From Candidatus Peregrinibacteria bacterium CG11_big_fil_rev_8_21_14_0_20_49_14 (GTDB lineage Bacteria; Patescibacteriota; Gracilibacteria; Peribacterales; Peribacteraceae), in contig PCVP01000016.1 in assembly GCA_002787035.1 (NCBI GenBank), positions 17,425 to 81,424 on the forward strand: a stretch of DNA of 64,000 nt, read 5' to 3'. The notes under the pieces were generated by a model. That model was given only the letters and a program-made list of their open reading frames with translations, ran no database searches and had not been told where the DNA came from. This document shows positions 24,965 through 34,376 of the stretch, piece after piece. Position numbers and translations under genes: made by a program. The first letter of the stretch is position 1. Each line of letters begins with the position of its first letter.

Positions 24965-27934
24965 TTATCTGAGATCCTTCACCATGTCTATGATCGCCTT
25001 TCCGCAGCCCGACTGTCTCGCATCTACGGTGTAGAAAGGGAACAAGCCGCGTACGTTGCGATGCAAACGAGGAAACTGCTCGAAATGGTAGGCTTTCTTG
25101 TTTTCAGCAACATCCACAAGCTGTTCACAGCTGCAACCTCTGGTATCTGTGAGGCTGAACTGACTGATTTTCTTGCGAGGTCCTCCTCTGAAAATAGGAC
25201 TGTTTGCGGTGAGTGCGAACCTGCTGAACAGCATGTATGTTTGCGGAACACTTTCGGGCATGTAGGTATCCGGACACAGGTCTTCGTTGTTTGAGATGGT
25301 ATCTCCGTCCGCATCGCTTTCACACGCTCCTTCTCTGTCGCCGTGTGCCTGATGCGCACTCCATGCGGACTCTGCAATTTCGATAGTATTTGCGTTACTG
25401 CGATTGCCGGGAGGGAAGTGGCATATCGTAATTTGTGGTCCCGTATCACCTCCCAAGTCTCCACCCGTGCCTCCGGTATCTTCCCCCGTATCACCGCCCG
25501 TAGTAGTACCGGTATCTCCTCCGGTTGTTGTACTTGTATCCTCACCGCCATCGTCATCGCCACCCCCGCAAATTCCTTGGCTTGACGGTTTTTCCAGTAC
25601 CAATTCAATGACTGCATCTTGGTGATCTGAATTTTCATCCAGTTGCTGCAGTTCGAAGAGAAGCAGCAAAGAAGTCTTGTCGACTGCTATGCGATTGCTT
25701 TGTATTTTTTCACGAAGAAATCCCTTCAGACCCGGTACGTTCGCGTACGGAGTGGTACCTGGCAGAGGGTCATTTCTCTTTAGAATTTTTACACGATTTG
25801 TTCCGTCGGAAGAGTCAGCGGTACTTCTGAAAAGCCATGAATAGCGTCCTTCCACACGAAGGGAGATCGTAGCACCGGAATCGACATCTTCGATTGTCTG
25901 TCGCTCTCCCCCGTCGATATCTCGGAATCCGAACAAGGACTGCCAACTGGCTCCGCCATCCAAACTCATGCTGGCGTATCCGCTTATTTCAGGCCCGCGA
26001 TCACCATAGGTCATATGAGAACCGAGTGCGCGGAAAGAGATGTCTGCAGGTTCATGTATTTGAATCCGGCCGTCCTCTTTCATGGTGTACGCAATACCGC
26101 AAGGGTCGGGCGTTTCATCGTCCAGATCTCCGCCACCGCTTGTGTCGCCACCTGTATCTCCACCCGTTGTGGCACCCGTGTCTGCTCCGGTATCTCCACC
26201 CGTTGTGGCACCCGTGTCTCCACCCGTACCACCCGTGTCACCGGCACCCGGACTCTCCTGCCAGTGAATGAGTATCGCATCGTCCTGTTGTGTGACACGT
26301 GCCTGATACGTGACAGAGAGGTTATCTGCGGCAGTTGTTACTTCATCTCCATGCGCACCGTCATTCACGATTCCATCCAAAGGATTTTCCGTCGCGTTAT
26401 CACTCGTATCATTCTCGACGGAATCCACAACCGCGTCTGCGAATGTGATGGTTGCATCCATAATTTCTTTGCTGCTGTCCGCATGAGAACCATGAAGGAG
26501 TACTCGAATGTATCCGTTGTGCCTCCAGATGGCGAGACCCGGAACATCCTCCGTGAGGAAGTTATCGATGACTGTCACACCGTTATCTTTAAGCGGAACC
26601 CATTGTCCGGAAGTAAACACCATGCCCTGCTCTCCGACGTAAGCCGTGGCAGTCAGGTCACCGTTCCCCATATTTTCGGTACGACTGAAATTCACTTTAA
26701 AACGTGGTTCGCCCACAGAGGCACAGCTTCCGACAGGCTGTGCGAAACTTACTTGTATCACTGCGTCTTGAAAGTCGGCTGTGCTGCCGTTTAAGCTGCC
26801 CAGCTCTGCCAGGTACACCACATCGTACGTGGGGATATCTATATTGCCTTGATCATCGAGAATATCTTGAAGGAATGAGGACAGATCCTGTTGGTTATCG
26901 AATGCCTGATACTCGGGCGGCGCATCGCCGTTACGAAGAGCAACAACGTGACCGTCTTTGCGGTCACTGTTGTCATTTGACTGATACGTTTTATTGAAAA
27001 GCCATGAGTACCTGCCGTTCACTCTTACAAGCACCTGACTTCCCGATGGCAAACTCAGAAGAGTTTGCTGTTCTCCGCCGTCAACATCTTGCCCCCCGAA
27101 GAGCGAAGTCCATGTGGATCCTCCGTCTATGCTCGCTTCAACCCGTACCTGCACTTCAGGACCTCCCGCACCGTACGTAATTTCCGATCCTAATACCGTA
27201 AAAGTCGCATTCACATTTCCTGTAGTTGTAACGGTGCCGTTTTCAGACACCGAAAATCTGTCTTCACATGCGGTTCCTCCTTGCGTGTTTCCTCCGGAAT
27301 CACCACCGGAAGCTCCCCCGGTATCTCCGCCTGTCGTACTGCCTCCCGTATCTCCTCCCGTTGTGGTTCCGCCTGTGTCGCCTCCCGTTGTCGTGCCTCC
27401 CGTATCTCCGCCCGTTGTCGTTCCGCCTGTGTCGCCTCCCGTTGTCGTGCCTCCCGTATCTCCTCCCCCATATCCTGCAGTTTCACCACCGTCTTGAATG
27501 CCCGAAGAACCCAGCACACCGTCTACGCTGACTACTATAATGCGCTTCTCTCCGTTTAATCCCTGAATAATAATTTCTCCCGTTCTGTCTGGTATGCCAT
27601 CGGGTTGGGTAAATACCACTTCGGGAAGACCCGAAGTATTGATAGTAGACGGTACGGGGTACGTTTCATCGTACTGCGGATCACGTATGGCATACGCATC
27701 TCCTTGAAACAACGTTCCTTCCTGCACATACAGCCCCCATGCGGAATTATTTTCACCGGATTGTGAAAGAATCTGAGCGCGACGCAATGCCTGCACAGTT
27801 TGCTCTGTTACAAGATCCAAATCGCTTCGCACTTGATAATTGCGATACATGGGAACTGTGAATCCCGCTGTAAGAGCTATGATTCCAAAAGTAAGTGCCG
27901 TCTCTATGGCGGTAAATGCTCTGCGTTTTCTCAT
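24965..27934 (-). CDS. Giant prepilin-like surface protein with GGDTGGTTT repeats
   Basis: 989 residues. A FimT/GspH-like N-terminus ('AFTAIETALTFGIIALTAGF', Glu+5, Ala instead of Gly at -1) leads into a ~150-residue pseudopilin domain. A linker of 9-residue repeats 'GGDTGGTTT' (residues ~156-226) follows, then a beta-domain with 'SLFGGQDVDGGEQQTL' and 'GRYSWLF', a second unit, another Gly/Thr linker, and a diverged copy of the first domain ('SLFGFRDIDGGERQTI', 'GRYSWLF'). Next come a 'CHFPPGNRSNANTIEIAESA' module and a thrombospondin-3-like Ca loop ('DADGDTISNNEDLCPD'). It looks like a long adhesive pilus-associated protein. ATG start at 27934. Confidence 0.85.
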   Translation of the reverse strand: MRKRRAFTAIETALTFGIIALTAGFTVPMYRNYQVRSDLDLVTEQTVQALRRAQILSQSGENNSAWGLYVQEGTLFQGDAYAIRDPQYDETYPVPSTINTSGLPEVVFTQPDGIPDRTGEIIIQGLNGEKRIIVVSVDGVLGSSGIQDGGETAGYGGGDTGGTTTGGDTGGTTTGGDTGGTTTGGDTGGTTTGGDTGGSTTGGDTGGASGGDSGGNTQGGTACEDRFSVSENGTVTTTGNVNATFTVLGSEITYGAGGPEVQVRVEASIDGGSTWTSLFGGQDVDGGEQQTLLSLPSGSQVLVRVNGRYSWLFNKTYQSNDNSDRKDGHVVALRNGDAPPEYQAFDNQQDLSSFLQDILDDQGNIDIPTYDVVYLAELGSLNGSTADFQDAVIQVSFAQPVGSCASVGEPRFKVNFSRTENMGNGDLTATAYVGEQGMVFTSGQWVPLKDNGVTVIDNFLTEDVPGLAIWRHNGYIRVLLHGSHADSSKEIMDATITFADAVVDSVENDTSDNATENPLDGIVNDGAHGDEVTTAADNLSVTYQARVTQQDDAILIHWQESPGAGDTGGTGGDTGATTGGDTGADTGATTGGDTGGDTSGGGDLDDETPDPCGIAYTMKEDGRIQIHEPADISFRALGSHMTYGDRGPEISGYASMSLDGGASWQSLFGFRDIDGGERQTIEDVDSGATISLRVEGRYSWLFRSTADSSDGTNRVKILKRNDPLPGTTPYANVPGLKGFLREKIQSNRIAVDKTSLLLLFELQQLDENSDHQDAVIELVLEKPSSQGICGGGDDDGGEDTSTTTGGDTGTTTGGDTGEDTGGTGGDLGGDTGPQITICHFPPGNRSNANTIEIAESAWSAHQAHGDREGACESDADGDTISNNEDLCPDTYMPESVPQTYMLFSRFALTANSPIFRGGPRKKISQFSLTDTRGCSCEQLVDVAENKKAYHFEQFPRLHRNVRGLFPFYTVDARQSGCGKAIIDMVKDLR
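27256..27469. repeat. 27-nt tandem repeat array inside the giant prepilin gene
   Basis: Tandem in-frame 27-nt units encode GGDTGGTTT with small variations, and a second shorter Gly/Thr array lies near 26130-26240 and a third near 25450-25550. Copy number is likely to vary between strains, lengthening or shortening the linker without a frameshift. Confidence 0.85.
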
Positions 27935-28007
27935 GATGTGAGGAGGGGAGAAAATGTGGAGAACACTCTTGGGTTATAAGAATGTTTTCCTTGTACGTAT
28001 CGAAGCA

Positions 28008-29474
28008 TCAGCCATTACTGACATTTCCCACGACACTGTATATCGGAACAATGATAGCAAAAGCGATGGTACCTACGAGCGCTCCTATGAAGAGAAGGAG
28101 TAATGGCTCGAGAATGATAGGCAATTTTTCAGCAGTTTCAGATGCCTTCCTTTCGTATATTTTGGCTATTTTAAGCAGAGTTTCAGACAACGTTCCCGAC
28201 CGCTCACCCGTCACCACTAATTGCTGGACAGAAACAGGAAGAAGTTTCTTTGTTTGTGGCATAAGTTCAAATGCTTTCGCAAAAGAGTCTCCGACATTAA
28301 TGCGATGCAAAACTTGTTCATAGAATGTTTTGTATGCGTATACCTGCGTGACTCCCACAAGCGACTCCAATGCTTCCACCAACGGCACACCTGCACGAAG
28401 CAGTCCTCCGAGTATCACACCGAATCGTGCAATGGTCGCTTCTCGTGCCAAGGAGCCGATTCCGGGAATGCGAAACATACACCACTGCGTGACTGCTTTA
28501 AATCTGGTGAACTTGGAAAGAAGCGCCAGAAAAATAAAGAGCCCTATGAGAAGTGGCGCGAGAGTCATGCCGTACGCCTCAAAGAACTTGGTTATCTGAA
28601 TAACAATTCGTGTCGTAAGCGGGAGTTCCACATTCAGGGAATAGAGCACCTGCACAAGGTTTGGCAGCACAAAAATTCCAAGTCCCATGACGATGATAAA
28701 CATCATTGAAAGTACGATAGAGGGGTAAATCATCGCCATTTTTACCTTCTGCTTGAGTGCATGATCTTTTTCCTGCTGTTCGGAAAGATACTCCATGTTG
28801 CGCGCGAGATTTCCCGCATCTTCTCCTATGTGTACCAGTGCGATTTCATACGGAGTGAAAAAATATGTTTTATCCATGGCACGCCAGAGCGGTGCTCCGT
28901 TTTCTACGGATACCAAAATTTTGGCCACCATTTTCTTCACTGCCTTGGAACGAACTTCCGCCTCAAACGCTTTGAGAGAATCCAACAAAGGCAGTCCTGC
29001 ATTCAACATGGTCGCCAGACTTTGAATAAACATATGCCTGTACTTGCCCATGCCGAGATAGTTCAGAGTTTGAAAGAATGCACTCACTCCACTTTCTTTC
29101 TTCTGCTCTCGTACCTCTATGGTAAAAGGCGTATTTGCCGACTCTTCTTCGGGAGCATCTTGCGTCTTTGATTCTTGAGATGTGGAATCTGCTTTCTTCC
29201 GAAAAGAAAACCATTTTCTCCTCTTCGTTTTTTCGGTGCTCTTTTTTAATTTTTTCGTATCCGTTGGAACTTTTTTTCTGTCCCCAAAACTGTTTGTGCT
29301 CTGTGAGGGGCTTTCTTTCACGGTATCCTGAGTCTCTGCCACTGCTTCTGTTGACACCTCTTGTTGAACCGGTGTTGCAGATTTTTTCGTCTTCTTTTTG
29401 TGTGTTGTCGCAGCACTGCGCTTTGGCGCAGTTTTCTTTTTTATTGCCTCAGATTTCTTACTTTTTCTTACCAT
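28008..29474 (-). CDS. pilC: Type IV pilus inner-membrane platform protein PilC/GspF
   Basis: About 488 residues from ATG 29474. The two GspF domains are clear: 'HMFIQSLATMLNAGLPLLDS' with 'LVHIGEDAGNLARNMEYLSE', and 'FGVILGGLLRAGVPLVEALE' with 'LVVTGERSGTLSETLLKIA', each with membrane helices. It anchors the assembly ATPase and extrudes pilins. It carries an unusual ~140-residue Lys/Ser/Thr-rich cytosolic extension before the first domain ('KKKTAPKRSAATTHKKKTKK'). The start overlaps the pilB stop by 17 nt, showing coupling. Confidence 0.95.
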   Translation of the reverse strand: MVRKSKKSEAIKKKTAPKRSAATTHKKKTKKSATPVQQEVSTEAVAETQDTVKESPSQSTNSFGDRKKVPTDTKKLKKSTEKTKRRKWFSFRKKADSTSQESKTQDAPEEESANTPFTIEVREQKKESGVSAFFQTLNYLGMGKYRHMFIQSLATMLNAGLPLLDSLKAFEAEVRSKAVKKMVAKILVSVENGAPLWRAMDKTYFFTPYEIALVHIGEDAGNLARNMEYLSEQQEKDHALKQKVKMAMIYPSIVLSMMFIIVMGLGIFVLPNLVQVLYSLNVELPLTTRIVIQITKFFEAYGMTLAPLLIGLFIFLALLSKFTRFKAVTQWCMFRIPGIGSLAREATIARFGVILGGLLRAGVPLVEALESLVGVTQVYAYKTFYEQVLHRINVGDSFAKAFELMPQTKKLLPVSVQQLVVTGERSGTLSETLLKIAKIYERKASETAEKLPIILEPLLLLFIGALVGTIAFAIIVPIYSVVGNVSNG

Positions 29475-31296
29475 GAGAATCAAAAATAATTTCCGGAGGC
29501 GCTGCCATACGCATGAGCTCTTCTATGGTTGTTATTCCTGCCATCACTTTTTCAAATCCGTCTTCGAACATCAGTTTCATGCCTTGTTTGCGTGCAAGAT
29601 TATTGATGTCCGTGCTTGTTGCTTGGTTAATAATCAGATTTTCAATTTCCTGCGTGATAACCAAGAGTTCATGTATGCCCACACGACCTCTGTATCCCGT
29701 ATTGCCGCAGGAATCACATCCCTTCCCTTTGTAGAGAGTTGTTTTTCCTCGGGTGAAAAACTTTTCCGCTCCCGTAAAGAGCTTGCGAGCTTCCGCACCT
29801 TGGATTGTATAACTGTATCTGCAATGCGGGCAGAGACGACGTACAAGACGTTGCCCTATAACAACCTCCAATGTGGATGCGAGTAAAAAAGGTTCCACTC
29901 CCATTTCTATGAGACGAGGCACTGCCGTGGCGGCATCGTTGCTGTGGAGAGTGGAAAAAAGTAAGTGACCTGTAAGTGCGGCATTCACCGCAATTTCAGC
30001 GGTTTCCGCATCACGTATTTCTCCCACCAAAATGACATCTGGGTCCTGACGGACGAGTGCGCGCAACCCCGTTGCGAATGTAAGACCGGCTTCCGCATTG
30101 GCTTGAATGTGATTGATACCCGTAATTTTGTACTCAACAGGATCTTCGATTGTGGAAATGTTCACATCCGGCGTGTTACGAAGAATGATGAGCGCATACA
30201 GCGTGGTGGATTTACCGGACCCGGTCGGTCCCGTAGTCAGAAGCATTCCGAACGGCTTATGAGCCGCCGCCTCCAATACTTTCTGGTTGTCGGATGAAAA
30301 TCCAAGTCCCGAGAGCGTCAAATGACTGACATAGGAAGAGAGAAGTCGCATTACAATTTTTTCTCCGTCGACCACAGGAACCATGGATACACGAATATCC
30401 ATCACGGAACCGTCGGGTGTTTTGTGACGTATGGCACCGTCTTGGGGAGTGAAGTGTTCGTCTATCCGCATGTTTGCTTCTATTTTTATCAGGTTTACCA
30501 CACCTTCGTAATACACTTTCGGTATGCGACCCGCCTCGTGCATAACACCGTCCACACGAAATCGTACGATGGTGGTTTGCTGTCCTTGCGGCTCGAAGTG
30601 AATGTCCGATGCGCGCAGCTGAATGGCATCGTTTATGATCTCCACAAGAATTTCGGGGGCCACCTCTTGCTCGGCGTCCACAATCTGCTGGAAACGCGTT
30701 GCAAGGGGCTTGCGATATCGTAAGAACATTGCCTCTATTCCCTCTCTGGAGGCATATACATACTCTATTTTGCCGGTAAATTTCTCCGCTTCAGTTTCTT
30801 TTTTCCCCAGTCCGAAAAGCCCTCCGCCGGATTTCTTCTTTACTTTGACTGCAGCCGGTTTTGATTTTTTTGCACCATTGACCTTCGCATCTTTCTTCTT
30901 TTCATCTTCTTCGGGAAGAATCGCCTCTTCTTTTCCCAGATTTATGCGAATAATTTCATCCAAGTTTTCCATCTGCGGATCTGTGGTTGCAACGGTGACC
31001 GCATTACCCTTGCGTGCAACAACGATGATGTAGAACTTACGTGCAACAGCCTCTGGAAGAGAAGCGATATCGTCTCCGGCCGGCGGCTTGGACTGTAAAT
31101 CATAAAATTCCAATTTGTAGTGTTCCGCCAACGCACTCTGCACAAGATTCGGCGTGAGCAAACCTTGCTCCGTGAGCACGCTCATGAGCGTGGTCTTTTG
31201 TGACTTCGCTTCAAGCAGTGCGGTGTTGAGCTCTTCTTCGGAGAGATAGCTCTGCTGTACCAGTACTTTGCCGATGTCTGTATCTTCAAGTGGCAT
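29458..31296 (-). CDS. pilB: Type IV pilus assembly ATPase PilB/GspE
   Basis: 612-residue hexameric motor that drives pilus extension. It has an N-terminal MshEN-type domain ('GKVLVQQSYLSEEELNTALL'), then a Lys-rich insert ('KSKPAAVKVKKKSGGG', ~residues 130-160), then the ATPase with Walker A 'GPTGSGKST', Asp box region 'STIEDPVEY', Walker B 'DVILVGEIRDAETAE', His box 'GHLLFSTLHSND' and the tetracysteine Zn site 'CPHC...CDSC'. This zinc motif separates PilB from the retraction ATPase PilT, which is not in the window. It begins 4 nt after the response regulator gene. Confidence 0.96.
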   Translation of the reverse strand: MPLEDTDIGKVLVQQSYLSEEELNTALLEAKSQKTTLMSVLTEQGLLTPNLVQSALAEHYKLEFYDLQSKPPAGDDIASLPEAVARKFYIIVVARKGNAVTVATTDPQMENLDEIIRINLGKEEAILPEEDEKKKDAKVNGAKKSKPAAVKVKKKSGGGLFGLGKKETEAEKFTGKIEYVYASREGIEAMFLRYRKPLATRFQQIVDAEQEVAPEILVEIINDAIQLRASDIHFEPQGQQTTIVRFRVDGVMHEAGRIPKVYYEGVVNLIKIEANMRIDEHFTPQDGAIRHKTPDGSVMDIRVSMVPVVDGEKIVMRLLSSYVSHLTLSGLGFSSDNQKVLEAAAHKPFGMLLTTGPTGSGKSTTLYALIILRNTPDVNISTIEDPVEYKITGINHIQANAEAGLTFATGLRALVRQDPDVILVGEIRDAETAEIAVNAALTGHLLFSTLHSNDAATAVPRLIEMGVEPFLLASTLEVVIGQRLVRRLCPHCRYSYTIQGAEARKLFTGAEKFFTRGKTTLYKGKGCDSCGNTGYRGRVGIHELLVITQEIENLIINQATSTDINNLARKQGMKLMFEDGFEKVMAGITTIEELMRMAAPPEIIFDSHGKKK

Positions 31297-31300
31297 ATTA

Positions 31301-31711
31301 TCAGAGGGCAGCTTTTACGGTTTTGATTATTTGCGTGATGGGAGTGTTTGATTTTACAAAGTATCCCACCGCTCCGAGTTCTTGCGCACGAATACGATCT
31401 TCTTCCTGACCAAGGTTGGACAGAATGATTACTTTTATCTTTTTCTTTTTTACATCCAGCTCTTCCATGAACGTAAATCCGTCCATTTGCGGCATAATGA
31501 GATCTAAGAGAATCATGTCGAATTTATTTTTTTTCGCCACCTCCAGCGCTTCCAGTCCATTGATGCAGGTGGTGGTTACAAATCCTTCATGACCGAATTT
31601 CAACTCCAACGCATGTGCGAGAGGGCGCTCATCTTCCACTATGAGAATCTTATTTCCCGCCTTGGCTTTGCCGGAGGTTGATTTTGTATCTGGCGCCTTT
31701 TTTGCAGGCAT
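31301..31711 (-). CDS. Stand-alone response regulator receiver
   Basis: About 137 residues from ATG 31711; the track adds 17 improbable residues. A short Lys/Ala N-terminal tail precedes a CheY-like receiver: acidic pair in 'ILIVEDERPLAHAL', phospho-acceptor Asp in 'FDMILLDLIMPQMDGF', Ser in 'KVIILSNLG' and Lys in 'VGYFVKSNTP'. No output domain exists, so it probably acts by protein contact. As the first gene of the pilB-pilC unit, 4 nt before pilB, it plausibly tunes pilus assembly. The histidine kinase at the other end of the locus is the nearest candidate partner. Confidence 0.93.
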   Translation of the reverse strand: MPAKKAPDTKSTSGKAKAGNKILIVEDERPLAHALELKFGHEGFVTTTCINGLEALEVAKKNKFDMILLDLIMPQMDGFTFMEELDVKKKKIKVIILSNLGQEEDRIRAQELGAVGYFVKSNTPITQIIKTVKAAL

Positions 31712-31867
31712 AAGAAGAGCTGTAAATCCTCTTATTCTAGCAGAAAAACAGATTTTGGGCAATATGCTCTATTTCTCCGATAATTACGGGGAACTCTGCT
31801 GGTAAATTGCGGGGCAGACTGTACACTTTTGTCGTAGTTTTCCTTTCTGCACACGTCGTTCTCTCCC

Positions 31868-33379
31868 ATGAACAAACGAGCTCTGATTTCCGTCTCTGAC
31901 AAGTCCGGTATCGAAGAATTTGCACGCGCACTTACGAACCTCGGCTATGAAATTCTTTCCACAGGAGGAACTGAGAAAGCCCTAACGGAAGCCAAAATAC
32001 AAGTAACACCCGTGGAAGACATCACGCAGTTCCCGGAATGTTTCGGCGGTCGCGTAAAAACCATGCACCCGATGATTATGGGCGGTGTTCTGTTTCGCAG
32101 AGACAATAAACAAGACCAAAAAGAGGCTGTGCAACACGGCATAGGCCCCATAGATATCGTCGTTGTGAATTTATATCCGTTCGAAGAAACGGCGAAAAAA
32201 GGAGACGCCACGTATGCAGAGCTTATAGAGAAAATTGATATCGGAGGACCCACGCTGCTTCGCAGTGCGGCGAAAAATCATGCCGATGTAACGGTGGTAT
32301 GCGACCCTGCGGATTACGACCGTGTACTGGAAGAATTGCAAAGTGAAAAAAACACTTCGGATGCACTGCGCAAAGAACTGGCATTGAAAGTGTTCACACA
32401 TACCGCTGCCTACGACAGTGCCATTGCCCAAACCCTTTCGGAAAACTCCGTGCGAGGACTCATACTCACCAATGGTATGAATCTTCGGTACGGAGAAAAT
32501 CCGCACCAGTGGGGACAATTTTTTGACTTCCATAACAAGGAGCGCACATGGCAAGTGCTACAGGAGGAAAAGCAGATGAGTTACCTCAATATTTTGGATG
32601 CGGATGGTGCCATGAATTTGGTGTGCGAGTTTCCGGAGCCTGCTGCTGCGTGCATTAAGCATGCCAACCCAAGCGGAGTGGCTTCTCATAGCGATATTGC
32701 AGAAGCTTTCCAGCGCAGTTACGACGCAGACAGGCTCTCTGCCTTCGGAGTGATAATCGCCTTCAATCGAGAGTGTCCGAAAGAAGTGGTGGAAAAAATT
32801 CTGGAGCAGAAGATTTTTGCCGAAGTGCTTATAGCCCCTTCTTTTTCCAAAGAGGCGCTGGAGTTGCTCCGTAAGAAACCCAAAATTCGCGTGTTGCAAT
32901 GCAAGTGTCCTCAGCAGACGGAGCAAATAACATATCGCTCCATGCTAGGCGGAATACTGGTGCAAGACGCCGATACGAAGGTGGTTACAAGAGAAGATCT
33001 GACGTGTGTGACAGATGTGAAACCCACGGATGCACAAATAGAAGATCTGCTCTTTGCATGGAAAGTCGTAAAACACGCCAAGAGTAATGCCATCGTTTTC
33101 GCGAAGAATAACGTGACCACGGGCATAGGGTGCGGACAAACAAGTCGCGTGGATTCCACGGTCATTGCTGCCGGTCGCGCAGCCGATAAGGCAAAGGGGT
33201 CTGTAATGGCAAGTGACGCATTTTTTCCGTTCCCCGACTCCGTGGAAGAGGCGGCAAGAAACGGAATAGTTGCGATTATTCAGCCGGGAGGTTCCATACG
33301 GGACGACGAGGTGATCGCAAAAGCAAATACACTCTGTATTCCCATGGTCACCACGGGCATACGAGGGTTCAGGCATTAG
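31868..33379 (+). CDS. purH: Bifunctional AICAR formyltransferase/IMP cyclohydrolase
   Basis: Catalyses the last two steps of IMP synthesis. 503 residues: an N-terminal MGS-like IMP cyclohydrolase domain ('MNKRALISVSDKSGIEEFAR', 'EILSTGGTEKAL', 'DIVVVNLYPFEETA') and a C-terminal AICARFT domain ('CIKHANPSGVA', with the catalytic Lys-His; 'AWKVVKHAKSNAIVFAKN'; 'ASDAFFPFPDSVEEAA'). The length is normal (~510-530), so both domains look complete. ATG start at 31868. Transcribed away from the pilus locus. No other pur genes lie in the window. Confidence 0.97.
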   Translation: MNKRALISVSDKSGIEEFARALTNLGYEILSTGGTEKALTEAKIQVTPVEDITQFPECFGGRVKTMHPMIMGGVLFRRDNKQDQKEAVQHGIGPIDIVVVNLYPFEETAKKGDATYAELIEKIDIGGPTLLRSAAKNHADVTVVCDPADYDRVLEELQSEKNTSDALRKELALKVFTHTAAYDSAIAQTLSENSVRGLILTNGMNLRYGENPHQWGQFFDFHNKERTWQVLQEEKQMSYLNILDADGAMNLVCEFPEPAAACIKHANPSGVASHSDIAEAFQRSYDADRLSAFGVIIAFNRECPKEVVEKILEQKIFAEVLIAPSFSKEALELLRKKPKIRVLQCKCPQQTEQITYRSMLGGILVQDADTKVVTREDLTCVTDVKPTDAQIEDLLFAWKVVKHAKSNAIVFAKNNVTTGIGCGQTSRVDSTVIAAGRAADKAKGSVMASDAFFPFPDSVEEAARNGIVAIIQPGGSIRDDEVIAKANTLCIPMVTTGIRGFRH

Positions 33380-33400
33380 GAAGCCGGTATTCCGATTCGA

Positions 33401-34360
33401 TTATCTGGAGAATTTTTTTGTTTTTGCAATGTTGCGGATTTCCTTTCCTATGCCGAGGAAGGAATGGTAGTTCAGCGGAAACTCCAGGAAGACGTGGAGC
33501 AAACTGAAAAAGCCGAGAGTGGCTATGCCAAGACGATAATCTGCCACATACAAACCGACAGATGCCCCCCAAAGGAGCAGCGTGGTTACAACGAATGATG
33601 TCGGTACCTTGTGCCACTTAATAATGGATGTTTTGGAGAACCAGTTGAGATAATGATACGTGTAGGCGAACGCAATGAATCGCATGATCATAATTCCTAT
33701 GACGGAATTATAGATATCACCGGAATCCGCCAATGACTCAAATCGTAAAAATTTGGCTATGGAAAAATGAAGTGTTTCAAAATATCCGTAGCTCACCCGA
33801 ATGTACTCACTGACCACCGATGAACGCTCCGGTACCAGTACAAAGCACAGTACTGCCGAAAGCAGAAGTACCGCAACGGAAAGAAGTCCGGGGATACTTC
33901 TGTTTCTTAACGCCCCGAAAAGCATGAATGCTCCCGTGAAGAAATACACATGAATAATGCTTGGGATAAATATGGCGAGATAGAAGAGGTTATTTAAAAG
34001 AAGCAGACTGATAAAACTGATGGCAACAACCGCAAATATTTTCAAGGAAACGGATCGGATAACTATAAGCGCGAGAGAGGCTAAAAACGCACTGTAAATG
34101 ATGGTGGGCTGCACATATTGCATTGCAGGTACAAAGTGACCTGCGAGGGAAGCGGCGGCAAACGATACGAGAAAGAGGTAGTCATACTTACCGCTCGTGT
34201 AATAATTCTTCGTGTGGAGCCATCCGATTTCCGTGAAGTAATGCAGCGGACCGAGTACCGCGTACGAAAAAAGAAACAGTTCAAATGGCACTGCAAAAGC
34301 AGTGAGCAACGAGAGAATCATTAAACCGATATTGAGGTAGTCGAGTGATGCGGTCTTCAT
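33401..34360 (-). CDS. Polytopic membrane protein with intramembrane histidines, possibly Brp/Blh-like
   Basis: 319 residues from ATG 34360, with about nine hydrophobic helices. His residues with acidic neighbours recur inside helices: 'GPLHYFTEIGWLH', 'SIIHVYFFTGAFMLFGA', 'TYHYLNWFSKTSIIKWHK' and 'SLLHVFLEFPLNYHSF'. This arrangement recalls the Brp/Blh beta-carotene dioxygenase family, whose iron is held by intramembrane histidines. The resemblance is a weak motif impression; no carotenoid gene or rhodopsin is nearby. Otherwise the function is unknown. recR begins upstream on the same strand and ends 16 nt before this start, so the genes are probably co-transcribed. Confidence 0.6.
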   Translation of the reverse strand: MKTASLDYLNIGLMILSLLTAFAVPFELFLFSYAVLGPLHYFTEIGWLHTKNYYTSGKYDYLFLVSFAAASLAGHFVPAMQYVQPTIIYSAFLASLALIVIRSVSLKIFAVVAISFISLLLLNNLFYLAIFIPSIIHVYFFTGAFMLFGALRNRSIPGLLSVAVLLLSAVLCFVLVPERSSVVSEYIRVSYGYFETLHFSIAKFLRFESLADSGDIYNSVIGIMIMRFIAFAYTYHYLNWFSKTSIIKWHKVPTSFVVTTLLLWGASVGLYVADYRLGIATLGFFSLLHVFLEFPLNYHSFLGIGKEIRNIAKTKKFSR

Positions 34361-34376
34361 AGTGGCATCGTAGCAC

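Noticed and set aside
27256-27469. Regular short repeats that could be taken for a CRISPR array
   Set aside because: The 27-nt units are directly adjacent with no spacers and are in frame, encoding GGDTGGTTT.
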